A DNA stretch of 64,000 bases. It comes from Tetradesmus obliquus. Taxonomy: Eukaryota; Chlorophyta; Chlorophyceae; Sphaeropleales; Scenedesmaceae. Made by a program: the position numbers and the translations under genes. This document shows, in pieces, positions 12,819-23,083 of the stretch; the stretch's first letter is position 1, and each line of letters opens with the position of its first letter. The notes below the pieces were generated by a model. The model was not told the origin of the DNA. It made no database searches and saw only the letters and a list, made by a program, of their open reading frames with translations. The stretch covers positions 2,046,001-2,110,000 of the forward strand of contig CP126197.1 in NCBI GenBank assembly GCA_030272155.1. The letters are read 5' to 3'.

Positions 12819-13972
12819 GTGGCAGCTGCAGTTTCAGCAGCAACACCAGCGGCAGCTGCAGATGCTGCTGCTGCAGCAGCGGTAAGCGATCCTTTTGCTG
12901 ACTTGCTGCAGATGGGCGGCAGTAGCAGCAGTAACCAAGGAGATGCTGACACCGCAGCAGCAGCAGCAGCAGGTGCTGGTGAGGAGCTGCTGCCAGTGGA
13001 TCAGCAGCCTGGAACAGCAAAAGCCGCCGACAGCACTCCCCGCAGCAGCAGCACGCCTCACCCCCAGCAGCAGCAGCAGCAGCAGCAGCAGCACGAAGAT
13101 GGCAGCATCACTGTGCTGGCCGTTGATCGCCAGCAGGGTGGGCAGCTGCGGCGGCTGCTGCTGCCTGGCAACATCGTGGCTGCGCTGCAGCAGCTGCAGC
13201 TGACATCAGCCGTGGGCTGGCTGCGGCTGGTGAAGCTGCCCCCTGCAGGCCCCAGCGGCAGCAGCAGCAGCAGGGCTGCAGCCTCTGCAGGTGGGACACA
13301 CAGTACAGTCATGTGCATTGATGCTTAAGGACAGTGATAGTGTTGCATGCTGCCTGGGTGGCGTAGCTTGCCGTGTATGCTGACAGCACACGCAAGCGCA
13401 GTGCTGAGTACCACCCCGCATGTTGCTGAAGGCTGGATGTGCAGCGTCGCTGCCATCGCTGCAAGTGTTATACTGTACGTTTAGCACCAACCAGTGAAAC
13501 GCAGCTACGCTATTCAACTGGGCAACCACCAACTGAAGTGTCGCGCCGCGAGCCCTGCTTGCAACTACTAGTCGTACTCTCACGCTGCATGAGAATATTC
13601 GAACTTGCTGCTGCCTGCAGGGGGCGGCTGGGTGCCTCTGTCCCTCAACCTCCGGGTCCCGCTGTTCTGCCCCACACTGTGCCATGACGATGTGAAAAAA
13701 TGTAACTCTCACATCTATTCCATATGCTGCTGCCTGCAGGGTCTGGCTGGGTGCCTCTGTCCCTAAACCTCGGGGTGCCGCTATTCTGCCCCACGCTGTG
13801 CCAGCAAGTTTGCAGCAACATGAGCGCTGCGCAGTGCCTCACACCAAGCGGCAGGTCAGCATGGCGGGCAGCGCAGTTGCAGCTGCAGCAGCAGCTCTGG
13901 CAGCTGGTGGGACAGTTTGGCGCAGGCAGCGGCAGCAGCAGCAGCAAAGCAGTAGGGCTAGGCAACAAGCAG

Positions 13973-14006
<34 letters not shown>

Positions 14007-14173
14007 GTGGTGGTGGCGCTATGCAGGTAGAGCTGCCACCTGGCTGGCGCGCTGCTGCTGCAGCAGCAGCAGGGGACGGAGTTGAGCTGCCAGCGTGTGG
14101 ACTGCTGTTTGATGGACGGGCGCTGCTGCCTGTTGATTTTGGGGACTGCCTGCAATGCGTTCGTGCGTGGTAG
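5638..14173 (+). CDS. FAM91 family protein (FAM91A1-like), multi-exon
   Basis: In animals FAM91A1 acts with TBC1D23 and the WDR11 complex to capture endosome-derived vesicles at the trans-Golgi network. The N-domain is read in order: MAYEEYVRKAI (5638-5744), the exon at 6129-6246 with DYYEQLLATYQAW, VYPYHLSDYVCRVVRVTPFRYY and SYDRIPNFT (6509-6637), AADMLRVTGIGRNEYI and RDLLPAAPLDVKMEPWW (6789-6969), ELTPAEAQ..GLLQGLYKRGLIYLEVP (7157-7389), and GFVSNKTSEAGDESVDPFEPLLY..LADILGVELRQLL (8310-8532). The C-domain has DAETTSYLMMGALSPG (9514-9775), LKRHSVTLFEGGRV (10507-10640), LDPESAAKVLSHAYT (11412 on), SLLCSLNELLART (12614 on) and GSGWVPLSLNLGVPLFC (13737 on). It ends PVDFGDCLQCVRAW. The order matches human FAM91A1 throughout. 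Gln and Ala linkers are inserted between conserved blocks. Exact exon choice is complicated by many duplicated exon edges. Confidence 0.9.
7505..7600 (+). repeat. Echo of a FAM91 exon end and donor (YLEVPVAADDRI block)
   Basis: This repeats the last ~55 bases of the exon ending at 7389 (encoding LEVPVAAxDRIxLPPLE). It also repeats about 20 bases of the intron after the GTGAGG donor. The copied segment crosses the splice site, so it arose at DNA level and not from spliced RNA. Confidence 0.88.
7903..8258 (+). repeat. Three echoes of the FAM91 exon start encoding GFVSNKTSEAG
   Basis: Copies at about 7908-7992, 8050-8138 and 8170-8258 precede the full exon at 8310. Each is led by a CTG run and a CCAG acceptor. 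Each encodes GFxSNKTSEAGDESVDPFEPLLYS and then breaks off into the next CTG run. Spacing is about 120-140 bp. Only the fourth copy continues into the conserved LADILGVELRQLL segment. Confidence 0.9.
8682..9040 (+). repeat. Two echoes of a FAM91 exon end (LGVELRQLLLVTSLA block)
   Basis: Copies at about 8682-8790 and 8932-9040 repeat the exon tail at 8432-8535, with GAGGAGCCAGGTG at the end. Some of the following intron is repeated too (the GTTGAGGTAxATGCTTTGTCGTC motif recurs at 8574 and 8824). Confidence 0.88.
9420..9494 (+). repeat. (CTG)n tract in FAM91
   Basis: About 20 CTG units plus a short CCG-interrupted continuation, followed by an echo exon (ATPGLPARAGLTSSSQ). Another run lies at 9187-9270. 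Confidence 0.85.
11335..11406 (+). repeat. (CTG)24 tract before a FAM91 3' splice site
   Basis: 24 uninterrupted CTG units directly precede CCGCCAG and the exon encoding LDPESAAKVL. Similar intron-end CTG tracts are at 2852-2890, 3229-3265, 6061-6123, 8000-8042, 8250-8298, 10448-10483 and 58120-58143. Confidence 0.9.
11798..12045 (+). repeat. Two echoes of a FAM91 exon end (QLEGCTHALLWG block)
   Basis: The exon tail at 11650-11740, encoding QLEGCTHALLWGWAAAADGW and the donor GGTGCG, is repeated at about 11798-11888 and 11945-12036. The following AACTGTTACGTAAC-like intron sequence is repeated as well. Unit length is about 145 bp. Confidence 0.88.
13615..13690 (+). repeat. Echo of the last FAM91 exon start (GWVPLSLNL block)
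   Basis: A CTGCAG acceptor plus a segment encoding GWVPLSLNLRVPLFCPTLCH lies about 120 bp before the full exon at 13737. Other FAM91 echoes are at 9305-9390, 9852-9893, 9966-10026, 10110-10160, 10335-10400, 10750-10785, 10880-10930 and 12375-12425. Confidence 0.85.
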
Positions 14174-14700
14174 CTACAGTCCAGCGCTGGCGGTGCTGTG
14201 CGGTGCAGGCCCGTGGTGAACCAATGTTTGGCCCGTGGATACTCAAGGGCCTCCGGAGTAGCTGTTGGCGTTCATTTCGTCTGTTGTTGAAGCTACAAAC
14301 AGATGTGCCTACACAAAAGCGTCTTTCAGCAATGCAGGGGTTGATTCACCGCTGAAGCCCACCACATGCCCGGGAGCGCCGGTGTGCACAAACACATAGC
14401 AGCCTTAAGGCCCCGTGACACATCATCTTTGCATGTGCTGGCCAATGTATCAAGCTCTACTCGTTTGTGGCGGACCAGCTGCAGGCACTCGCTCGCACAA
14501 TTATTTTGCTTGTGGGCTCAGGCATCTGCTGATTCTTAGTCTAATTTGACGCTTTACAGCAGTGCAAAAGCTTGACGCAAAAACAGCAAAACTCGTGCTC
14601 CGGCAGCACGCCATCCTGTCGCAGGCCTTTCGTGGCTATCGGCTGGTGGCAGGCATCGTTGCTTCTAAACATTAGTCGAACACCTATGTTCACTAGTAGC
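14174..14700. other. Spacer between FAM91 and the PPR gene
   Basis: This holds the FAM91 3' UTR and the upstream region of the PPR gene. No RNA gene, strong repeat or further ORF with recognisable content is visible. Confidence 0.5.
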
Positions 14701-15179
14701 ATGCTCAGTGCAGCTGGCGCGCACGGGAGTAGCCTTGCTGCATCAGCAGGTGAGCAGCAGCCACCAGCAAGGATATGTGGCAGCAGCAGGCTGCTACAAC
14801 AATGCTGCACCTATGTTCCGCCTTGCGCGCGTCTACAATTTTCTTTAGTTGACCGTTGATGAAATGTATGTGCTGCTGCTGACCACAGGATGCAGCAGGG
14901 GCACGCTGCTGTACACTCCGATCAGCTGCGCATCCACCTCATGCGCTGCAACAGCAAGCACACCTTCAGCTGCTGCCGGCAGCATTAGGAGGGCACCCAC
15001 TGCCTCAAACAGAGCACATAGCAGTAACGCACACACAGCTGTAACAGCCAGGCGTACAGCAGCAGTGGCAGGTGCTGCAGCTGTGCTCGGACCGACTGGC
15101 AGCGCCTCAGCAGCAGAAGCAGCGCTGCATGCAGCAGACCCTTCGCTGTGGCTTGAAGACTTGCAGGACGAAGTTGACC

Positions 15180-15211
<32 letters not shown>

Positions 15212-15303
15212 CAGGCAGCTGAGCAGCAGCTCAGCAGTGTGCGTGACACTCAGGGGCATTACCTAGGTGTCTATGGGCTGTCTTCCACAGGCCAGGCAGC
15301 CAA

Positions 15304-15375
<72 letters not shown>

Positions 15376-18300
15376 GCCTCGCAAGCCCTCCAGAGGCAAA
15401 CTCAACACCAAGACACGCGGCAGACTGATGAAGCAGTATACCTCAGTGCTTGAGCAGTACGAAGCAGAGCACACCGACTGGCTGCATAAGCAGGAGCAGG
15501 AATTCCTGCAGCTTCTAGCCACAGGTGCTTCGCAGCAGGAGCTGCTGCAGCAAGAGGCCCGGCAGCAGCGGCAGCAGCAGCACCTGACCAGCAAATGGCA
15601 GCAGCAGTGGGGCCCGCCTGTGGCACGCACACAGCTGCTGCAGGCGGCGCAGCCGCGCAAGCAGCAGCAGCAGAATCAGCAGCAGAGCAGCAGCAAGCCT
15701 GGCAGCAGCAATGGCAGCAAGCGGCAGCTGTTCACTGGCAGCGATGCAGGCAGGCCTCAACAGCAGCTGCAGCAGCGGCCGGCGCCTGCGCGCCACAGCA
15801 GCAGCAGCAGCAGCCGCAGTACCGCCAGGTCTCGCCGGCCGTCTGTCTTTGACATACCTGACGACACGCCTGACCTTGTTGCGGCCTCGGCAGCTGCAGC
15901 AACTCGGGCAGCAGAGGTGCAGCGCTACAGCAACCAGGTTGTGGGTGCCACACTGGTGCTGAAGGCGCTGAGTCAGCAGCCTGTTGATAAAGAGGCACTG
16001 GATAAGCTGGAGATTGTGTTCCTGCACCTGGCACTGCCGAGGCTTGTGGAGTGGCAGCAGTACCACCTGCTGCCTACGCTTGTCGAGTGAGTGCCGTTGA
16101 CAGGGTTTACATACTCGGAATGACATGGAGAAGATAACCTAGGGCTTGCAAGTTGTCCTGTAGTCCTCAGCAGGGTCGCATGCGACAACAAACTTGAGCA
16201 TTGGACCCAGCAAATGCTACTTGTGCACAGTCAGCTGTTGAATGCCATCCTTGCTGTTGAGTGCCATCCTGCTTCTTGCCTGTCGCATCATTTACACTGT
16301 ATCTGTGTTCCTGCAGGTACCTGCTGGCGCGCCCCGACATGAACAAGCACACCTGCCGCATCTTCACCATCACTATCATCAAATGTTATCAACTAACTAA
16401 ATATTACTTTAAATTCTGCAGGTATCTGCTGGGGCGCCCAGACATGAACCACCACACCTGTGGGGCCATCTTCAACGCCTACGCGCTGGCCAACAGGCTG
16501 GACCTTGCACTGGCAACCTGGAATGAGCTCGCAAACAGAGGCTTTGACATTGGGCCCTTTGGCAGCAGTGCACTGATCAAAGCCTGCGCCCGGGCACGCA
16601 ACATCGGAGCAGCGCTGCAGGTTTGTTGCTGGCCCGACGGCGTGCATGCTTGTTTGCCTGCCTACTTGCGTGCGTGCATGCATGTTTGATGAATCATGAT
16701 CGTGTGCCTTGCTTGTTTGTCGCGTACTCTACCGTTCTGGCTGCAATGCGTCCTGCTGCGATTGATTGTATGACCGCAGGTGTTTGACCAGCTGCTGCTG
16801 ATAGCAATTGACTCATGTCATATCCTGCTGCTGCCGTTGACCGTTTGACTGCAGGTGTTTGACCAGCTGCTGCGGCGGCGTGTGAGCTTCAACGCCTACA
16901 CCTACAACTGCCTGCTGCAGCTGTGCTGCTCGGCGGGCCGCATGGACGACGCCCTGGCAGTGTACAACCTGCAGGTGCGCTGAGGTGCTGTGTCTGAACG
17001 TGCTGTGTCAATTGTCAAATGCAAGGTTCAAGATAGTTTGATTATTGATGGCAAGGTGTGTGTCACTGCATGACGACGCCCTGGCAGTGTACAACTTGCA
17101 GGTGCGCTGCAACGGGTGTTGGCTTCCCTGTATTGTTTAGACGCTTCTACTGCAGCGTGCGTGTAGTTGGATGGATGTGCAGATGGATGACGCACCGGCT
17201 GTACACACACTGCAGGCGCGGCGGCTTGGCTTCTTTTGGGAGGCTGAACCAGCGACAACCCAATCTGCTCTAAGTATCGGGATAGTTGACAACATGGACA
17301 ACATGGACAGAGAGAACCATCACAAGCACACGCTTGCTTGCATGCGTGCATGCTGGTTGTGACGGCGGCTGCGTGGTGTGTTCGTCGGCTCAGCAGTTGT
17401 GGCTGCTATCTCTCGCTCACCTGCCGCCCGCTGTGTCACTGCCTGTGTGCTGCAGCGGCTGGAGACTGAGCCGGCCAACCTTCCCGATGCCTTCACCTAC
17501 ACCGCCCTCATGCGTGGCGTGCTGGTGTCAGGCAGCGTGGAGCTCACACAGCAGGTGAGAGGGCTTGGGCTTAGGGTTCAGGTTCAAATGGAATTAGTTG
17601 TTGAGGATGAAGCGAAACCTAAACTGCAGTCGTGTGTGTCAGGCAGCGTGGAGCTCACACAGCAGGTGAGGGGGCTTGGGGCTTAGGTCTCCAGATTTTA
17701 AGTTTGTGGTCGAAGGGTTTAGCAACAGAACATGCACATGCACCATGATGCCATGCATGTGTTGTGTGCGGGCTCGTAGAATGTGCAGGCGCTGCGCTGC
17801 GCATCATGTTGCACACTGTTTGCAGCAGTTGCTGCAGCGCAGCACGGTGTGCTGAGGCCTGCTTGATGCTGTTCTCAGACACTCCACTTCTGTCCTTGCG
17901 CCCCTGGTTCATCAATCACTCACTGGGATGCCGCTGTTGCCTGTGCTGCTGCCTCCCGGCTCTTGCTGTGCTGCAGCTGTTTGAGAACATGCTTGAGGAT
18001 GGCGTGGCAGCAGACCCTCCGCTGTACTGCAACTTCATCAACGCAGCAGGCAGGGCAGGAAACCTGGGACTGGCCCGCTACCTCTACCAGCACATGATCC
18101 TAAGCCTGAACCTGGCAGCAGCCAGCAGCAGCAGCAGCAGCAGTGCGGCAAGCAGCCCAGCCAGCAGCAGCGAAGAAGAGGATCAGGAGCAGCAGCAGCA
18201 GCAGGGCAGCTTGCAGCACCCAGTGCGGCAGCAGCAGCAGCACAGCGGCAACGGCAGGGGTGCAGCAGCGGTTGCGCCCAACATGCTGACCATGGTCAAT

Positions 18301-19323
18301 GCTCTGCTGTTTGCGCACGCGCAAGTGGGTGCTTTCCAGAGCGCAGTATCGGTCTTTCAGCAGGAGCTGCTAGGCAGGGGCTTGCAGCCAGATGCCTATA
18401 CCTGCACAGCTCTGCTGACAGCTGCCTCCCGAGTGGCAAACCTGCAGCTAAGCTGGGAGGATGTGCAGCAGATCGTCGGGCTGATGCAGCGTTATAACAT
18501 CCCGCTGACAACGCAGCTGGGCACGGCACTGATAAACTCATACAGGAGGGTGCGCGTGTGGCAGCGGCCGCAGCAGCAGCAGCAGGATGCCGGCCGCAGT
18601 AGCAGCAACATTGCGCAGCTGCAGCAGAAGCAGAAGGGGAGGAAGAGCCTCAGAGCACAAGCAGCAGCAGAAGCTGCCGCTGCTGCTGCTGCTGCTGCTG
18701 GTGATGTCGATCTGTCCGATGAGGACGATGCACATGCTGCTGCAGCCGCAGCAGCAGCGGCGGCAGCCGCGCATGCTGCACAGCAGCAGCAGGAGCAGCA
18801 GGAGCTTGCGCTGCTGGCAGCAACAGGCGGCACTCCGCTGCGTGATGTGCGGCCAGTTGTTGCTGCCTCATTGCATGCTGCGCGGCAAGTGCTTCGTGGC
18901 TTGCAGGACACTAAGCTCGCAACCAGCAACAGCTATGTGATGATGCTGTGCTTCCTTTTAGAGCAAGGCCAGGGTGCTGCCTTCAAGCAGCTATATGCTG
19001 CCATGCAGAAAGAAGGCGTGCAGCCAGATGAGCAGGGATGGGACAGGCTGCTTGCTGCTGCTGGAGAGTGCGGAATGCAGCCGGCTGTGCAGCAGATGAT
19101 GCAGCAGGCTGAGTCAGGTTATGTGTATGCTGATGCTGCTGCAGCCGGTGCAGCTAAGGGGCGGCTGTTGCAGCAGCAGCAGCAGTACGAGGAGGAGCAG
19201 GAGCAGGAGTTGATGCGGCAGCAGCAGCTGCAGCAGCAGCGCATGCGGGAGATGCAGCAGGCGGGTGCCGCGCTGCAGCAGCAGCAGCAGCAGCAGGCGC
19301 CGCGCGAGCAGAAGGCGAGGTGA
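14701..19323 (+). CDS. Pentatricopeptide repeat (PPR) protein, probably organelle-targeted
   Basis: Several ~35-residue helix-turn-helix units are visible: MNHHTCGAIFNAYALANRLDL (exon from ~16424), VFDQLLRRRVSFNAYTYNCLL (from 16854), PDAFTYTALMRGVLVSGSVE (17455-17554) and LFENMLEDGVAADPPLYCNFI (from ~17976). Further on are LQPDAYTCTALLTAASRV and GVQPDEQGWDRLLAAAGECG. PPR proteins bind organelle RNA in a base-specific way to edit, stabilise or process it. The start is placed at ATG 14701 with a 139-bp intron (14750-14888) whose phases agree; ATG 14864 is the alternative. The N-terminus is rich in Ala, Ser, Thr and Arg and acidic-poor, which suits a transit peptide. Long Ser, Gln and Ala runs separate the PPR units. 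The stop is TGA at 19321. No small MutS-related (SMR) or DYW domain is seen. Confidence 0.85.
15308..15373 (+). repeat. (AGC)22 coding tract in the PPR gene
   Basis: 22 AGC codons read as poly-Ser in the PPR frame. This is exonic, unlike the CTG tracts that end introns. Confidence 0.9.
16317..16375 (+). repeat. Echo of a PPR exon start
   Basis: A CTGCAG acceptor plus ~55 bases encoding YLLARPDMNKHTCRIF lies about 105 bp before the full exon encoding YLLGRPDMNHHTCGAIF. Further echoes in this gene are at 16780-16815 (VFDQLLL start), 17068-17103 (DDALAVYNLQ end with donor) and 17637-17670 (GSVELTQQ end with donor). Confidence 0.88.
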
Positions 19324-20555
19324 TAGCCTGCTGCTGCTGCTGCTGCTGCTGCTTTGCTGGTGGCGGCTGACTTCTGTTGCAGGCTGTGCTTGCGCATTGA
19401 AGCATGTTAGGCCCGACATTTTGGTCTATTGTGCATTAGTGTATAGTAAAGGACCGCAGCTTTGTATGCGTTTGTGATTGCAGATGGGTGGGGCTTGGGG
19501 TATGTCGGTGGTGGCTTCTACCAGGACAAGTTGAGCTGGGTTAGGTCAACAAGCAGCGTAATTGGAGGCGTGTCTACAACATGTTGGATGCCAGCATGTG
19601 CCGCATGGCATGCTTGCAAGCATGGCATATTTGTTGCAGCAGCCTGCTCGTGACACACATTGAGTGCATTGAGGCGGTGTCTAGGGTCAGTGTAGAGTTG
19701 GCTCATATTTAACAAGATTTGCACCAGGAAGGTCTGGCAGGCCTCCCCTGCTGTATAATGCAATAGTTTTACTGCTGTGTAACTGGTCAAGGTGATTGAC
19801 GATCTGATTTGAGGTCAGCCTGGCCTGGTTCCTGTGCTGAACAGCAGAGGGTGGCTACTGCAAGGACCTGAAAGCCAACATGGCGGCACGCTTGCTGTAG
19901 CTGACAGCAGCCCTGGCCCTCAAGCTGTACCAGGAATCGCAGGTAAGACACATTGCAGTGGCACAATGCCGCACTGCGGCAGCATACATACATGCACAGC
20001 AATGATTGCGCCACTGCAGCAGCTGCTGCTGCGGTGGCACCACAAGCTGTCTCAGCAACACCATGCTGACAATCATCGTCTGGTAAAAGCTTCCCTGGGG
20101 GCCGACGTAAGAGTCTGAGAGGATCTGCTGAGCTCATGACGCTCTGGTTAAATGTGGGCCACAAACACAAAGAGATGCAGCAGCACCAGCGACTCTTTGC
20201 TTCTCCATGTTGCAATGATGCCGTACATAGAAGGGACTGCGCTTTCTCTCTGTGCTGATGCTACATGCAAAATAAATTTGCTTGCATGCACCCAACAGCA
20301 CTTCATTGTCAGCATGATGATATGCACACTGCATGAGTAGACACCAGAGCCAAAACTGCGCAGCTGCATACTATGTAATTACCGCCTGACTGGGCCAGCA
20401 GATACCGAGATGCCTGGCGACCACATCACAGCTGATGATGAGCTCTGATCACTAAACACTGCTCAATCAATCAGCCATCTGTACGCAATTCCTTTAGTAG
20501 TAGCTTACCTGCACCCACAGCCTGATGAATCAGGATATGAGAAACATCCCATAGG
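19324..20555. other. Spacer downstream of the PPR gene
   Basis: No recognisable gene is seen on either strand. A short CTG run lies just after the PPR stop (19332-19355). Open frames here are under 145 residues and carry no family signal. Confidence 0.5.
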
Positions 20556-20716
20556 TTGCGTAGCTACTGTATACGTAGCTGTGGTCCTGGCTTATACAGC
20601 CCTGGCACCCACAACCTGTGGCTGAGCCTAATGAATTAGAATATCATAACTGTCGTGTAAGATGCGTAGCTACAGTATACGTAGCTGGGGCCCAGGCATG
20701 TACAGCCCTGGCGCCT
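20556..20716. repeat. Two-copy imperfect tandem repeat with palindromic GTAGCTAC core
   Basis: The segment at 20558-20612 (GCGTAGCTACTGTATACGTA and the CAGCCCTGGC block) recurs at 20662-20713 with scattered changes. Unit spacing is about 104 bp. The core holds GTAGCTAC and GTATAC palindromes. No coding role is visible. Confidence 0.7.
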
Positions 20717-21079
20717 GCCATAGCATTGCTGCTGTGAACTTCAAATTCAAATGCGACACAGAACGCCCACTAGCAAACGAGCTTGCAAACATGCATAGTG
20801 TCACGATGCTGCTGGGTGGAAAGTATGCAATGCATGATCCTGCCACAGCACATGCTGCACTTGCAGCAGCATCCTTCCATTGCCGCCTGCTACCTATCCA
20901 CAGCCAGCAGTACAAAACAACATTCAGATGTATAAGGTGGCCACCACTGCTGCGTTGCAAACGTTGCACGTGCACCGTTCAGCGTGTAGCAGCAACGCAC
21001 CCTTTCATTTACAAGGGCTCCTTGTATCCTTGCAATCGGATCGCTGTGCATGCAGTGGGGTCACTTGCCCCTGCATGAG

Positions 21080-21252
21080 GTGCCAACTGCCGTGCCGCAC
21101 AAAGTGCGAACTGCCGTGCCGCACAAAGTGCAAATTGCCATGGTGCACAAAGTGCAAACTGCCGTGCAGCACAAAAGTGCAAACTGCCGTCCGGCACAAA
21201 GTGCAAACTGCCGCGCCGCACAAATTGCTAACTGCCGTGCCGCACAATGTAA
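21080..21252. repeat. 24-bp minisatellite, about 7 copies
   Basis: The unit is close to AACTGCCGTGCCGCACAAAG plus TGCA, repeated about seven times with point variation. It lies beyond the 3' end of the minus-strand S9 peptidase gene. Because 24 is a multiple of three, it yields a repetitive but unconvincing peptide. Confidence 0.85.
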
Positions 21253-21591
21253 GCTGCACAGTAGCAGAGACTGTGCAAATTCTTCAGAGCAAACACATCA
21301 CTAGTGCAGTGGCGCTGCTGGCACTGAAAGGCCAAGCTTTGATGGACTAGCAAGCACATTGCATGCATCAGGCGATGCGCGGCGGCTGCGCATGCCGCAC
21401 CACAGTGTAGAAAGAAGAAACATCGGACATCCTACACAGATTTCAGAGTGGAAGAACCTTAAGAAAAGAGTCCATCCTTGGATCTGCAGCTGCGGCAGTT
21501 GACATGCCAGCAGCTGTCATACCTGACAGCAATTGTCGCAGGGTTCAGAGCAAACACATGCGCACCTCTGATCACCTTGCGTGCAGCTGCA

Positions 21592-23036
21592 TCATACCTT
21601 TGTGATCAGCTGCGCACTGCTGCCCTGGACCTTTACATCCGGCCCCACCCTGCCGCCCAAATGCCGCGCATAAAACCTCTCCATACGCAACGCCCAATCC
21701 AGCTTGTTATCTGGCCGCATCCAGCCGTGCCCCTCATCCGGATACAACACATACTGCACATCCATCTTTGGATGCCGCTGCTTCACTGCCTTGTAAATCT
21801 GATCGGCCTCGCGCTTTACAACACGCGGGTCGTTTGCGCCTTGTCCGATCATCAGCGGAGATCGAATCTTGTCCACGTGGAACAGCGGGCTGATCTGCTG
21901 GTTGTACGTCGCGTTGCTGACAGGATCGCCGATTCGTTTGTAGAACCGGAATCGTATGACGCCCCAGTAGGGCGGCATGGCTTTCATCGTGGTGGCCACA
22001 TTTGAGATGCCGTACATGTCGATGCCGCACTTGTACAGGTTAGGGGTGAAAGTAAGGCCCGCGAGTGCTGCGTAGCCTCCGTAGGAGCCGCCTGCGGTGC
22101 AGGTGAAGATAATGATGATGGTGATTATGAGGGCGGCAAACACCGCATATTTACACGTAATTGTAAGGCGTCACTGTCTCCAGGATATGTGTAACAGCAG
22201 GTGAGTGTAGCTACGCCAGCCACCAGCCAAGCATCTAGCCGACGTGCGATGCAGAGTGTGTGCGAGTAACTCCTGAGCCATAACTGACACGGCATACTAG
22301 TGTTCAAATGCACAGCGCACAGCAGCGCCAGCCGCCAGCCTTGCGCATTGTATGGGTTGAATGCTTCAAGTCAACCCCGTGCCAACCTAAGCTCATCAAC
22401 TGCGCAAATGTCCCACAAAACCACTCACCAGCAATGCAGATCCGCTTTGGGTCTGCTATGCCATTCTTGATGGCCCACTGCACAGCATCGGTCAGGTCCT
22501 GCTGCATGGTGCCCACTCCCCACTGGCCATTGCCCAAGTTGAGGAACCTGCAGCAGCATGCACAGAAGCACAGCAAGGCGTGACAGGTTGAGGACCACAC
22601 CAAGCTAAGTATGAAAAGTGACACACGTAGCCAGCTGCCGTTGTCAGATCATGTGGGCGCAATGCATGCTGCAGGTTCGCAGCTGCAGCCAGTTGCAGCC
22701 GTCAGATCCTGTGAACCGCAGGAACCTTGGACACACCTTGACCGGCTGCACAAAGCTCCATATGCACTGCACCCGCTGTTACTGTGATACACACCCCATG
22801 CTCTCACCGGCAGAGCTACACAAGGCAGTCAAACAGCATTCACTCAAACCACAAGCCACCCACCTCTTGCCAAACCCTGTGCTGCCCCTGAAGTTGACCT
22901 GCAGCACAGCATAGCCCCTGTTGGATGCCATCTGCACCTGTGAATTCGTATCCCAGTAGTCCCGCGCCCACGGCCCACCATGCACCAGCAGCACCATAGG
23001 CAGCTGCAGCTGCAGCGGCTTACAAGACGGCTTCCC

Positions 23037-23083
<47 letters not shown>

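Noticed and set aside
21080-21252. CRISPR-like array
   Set aside because: Direct tandem 24-bp units without spacers in a eukaryotic context; a minisatellite.
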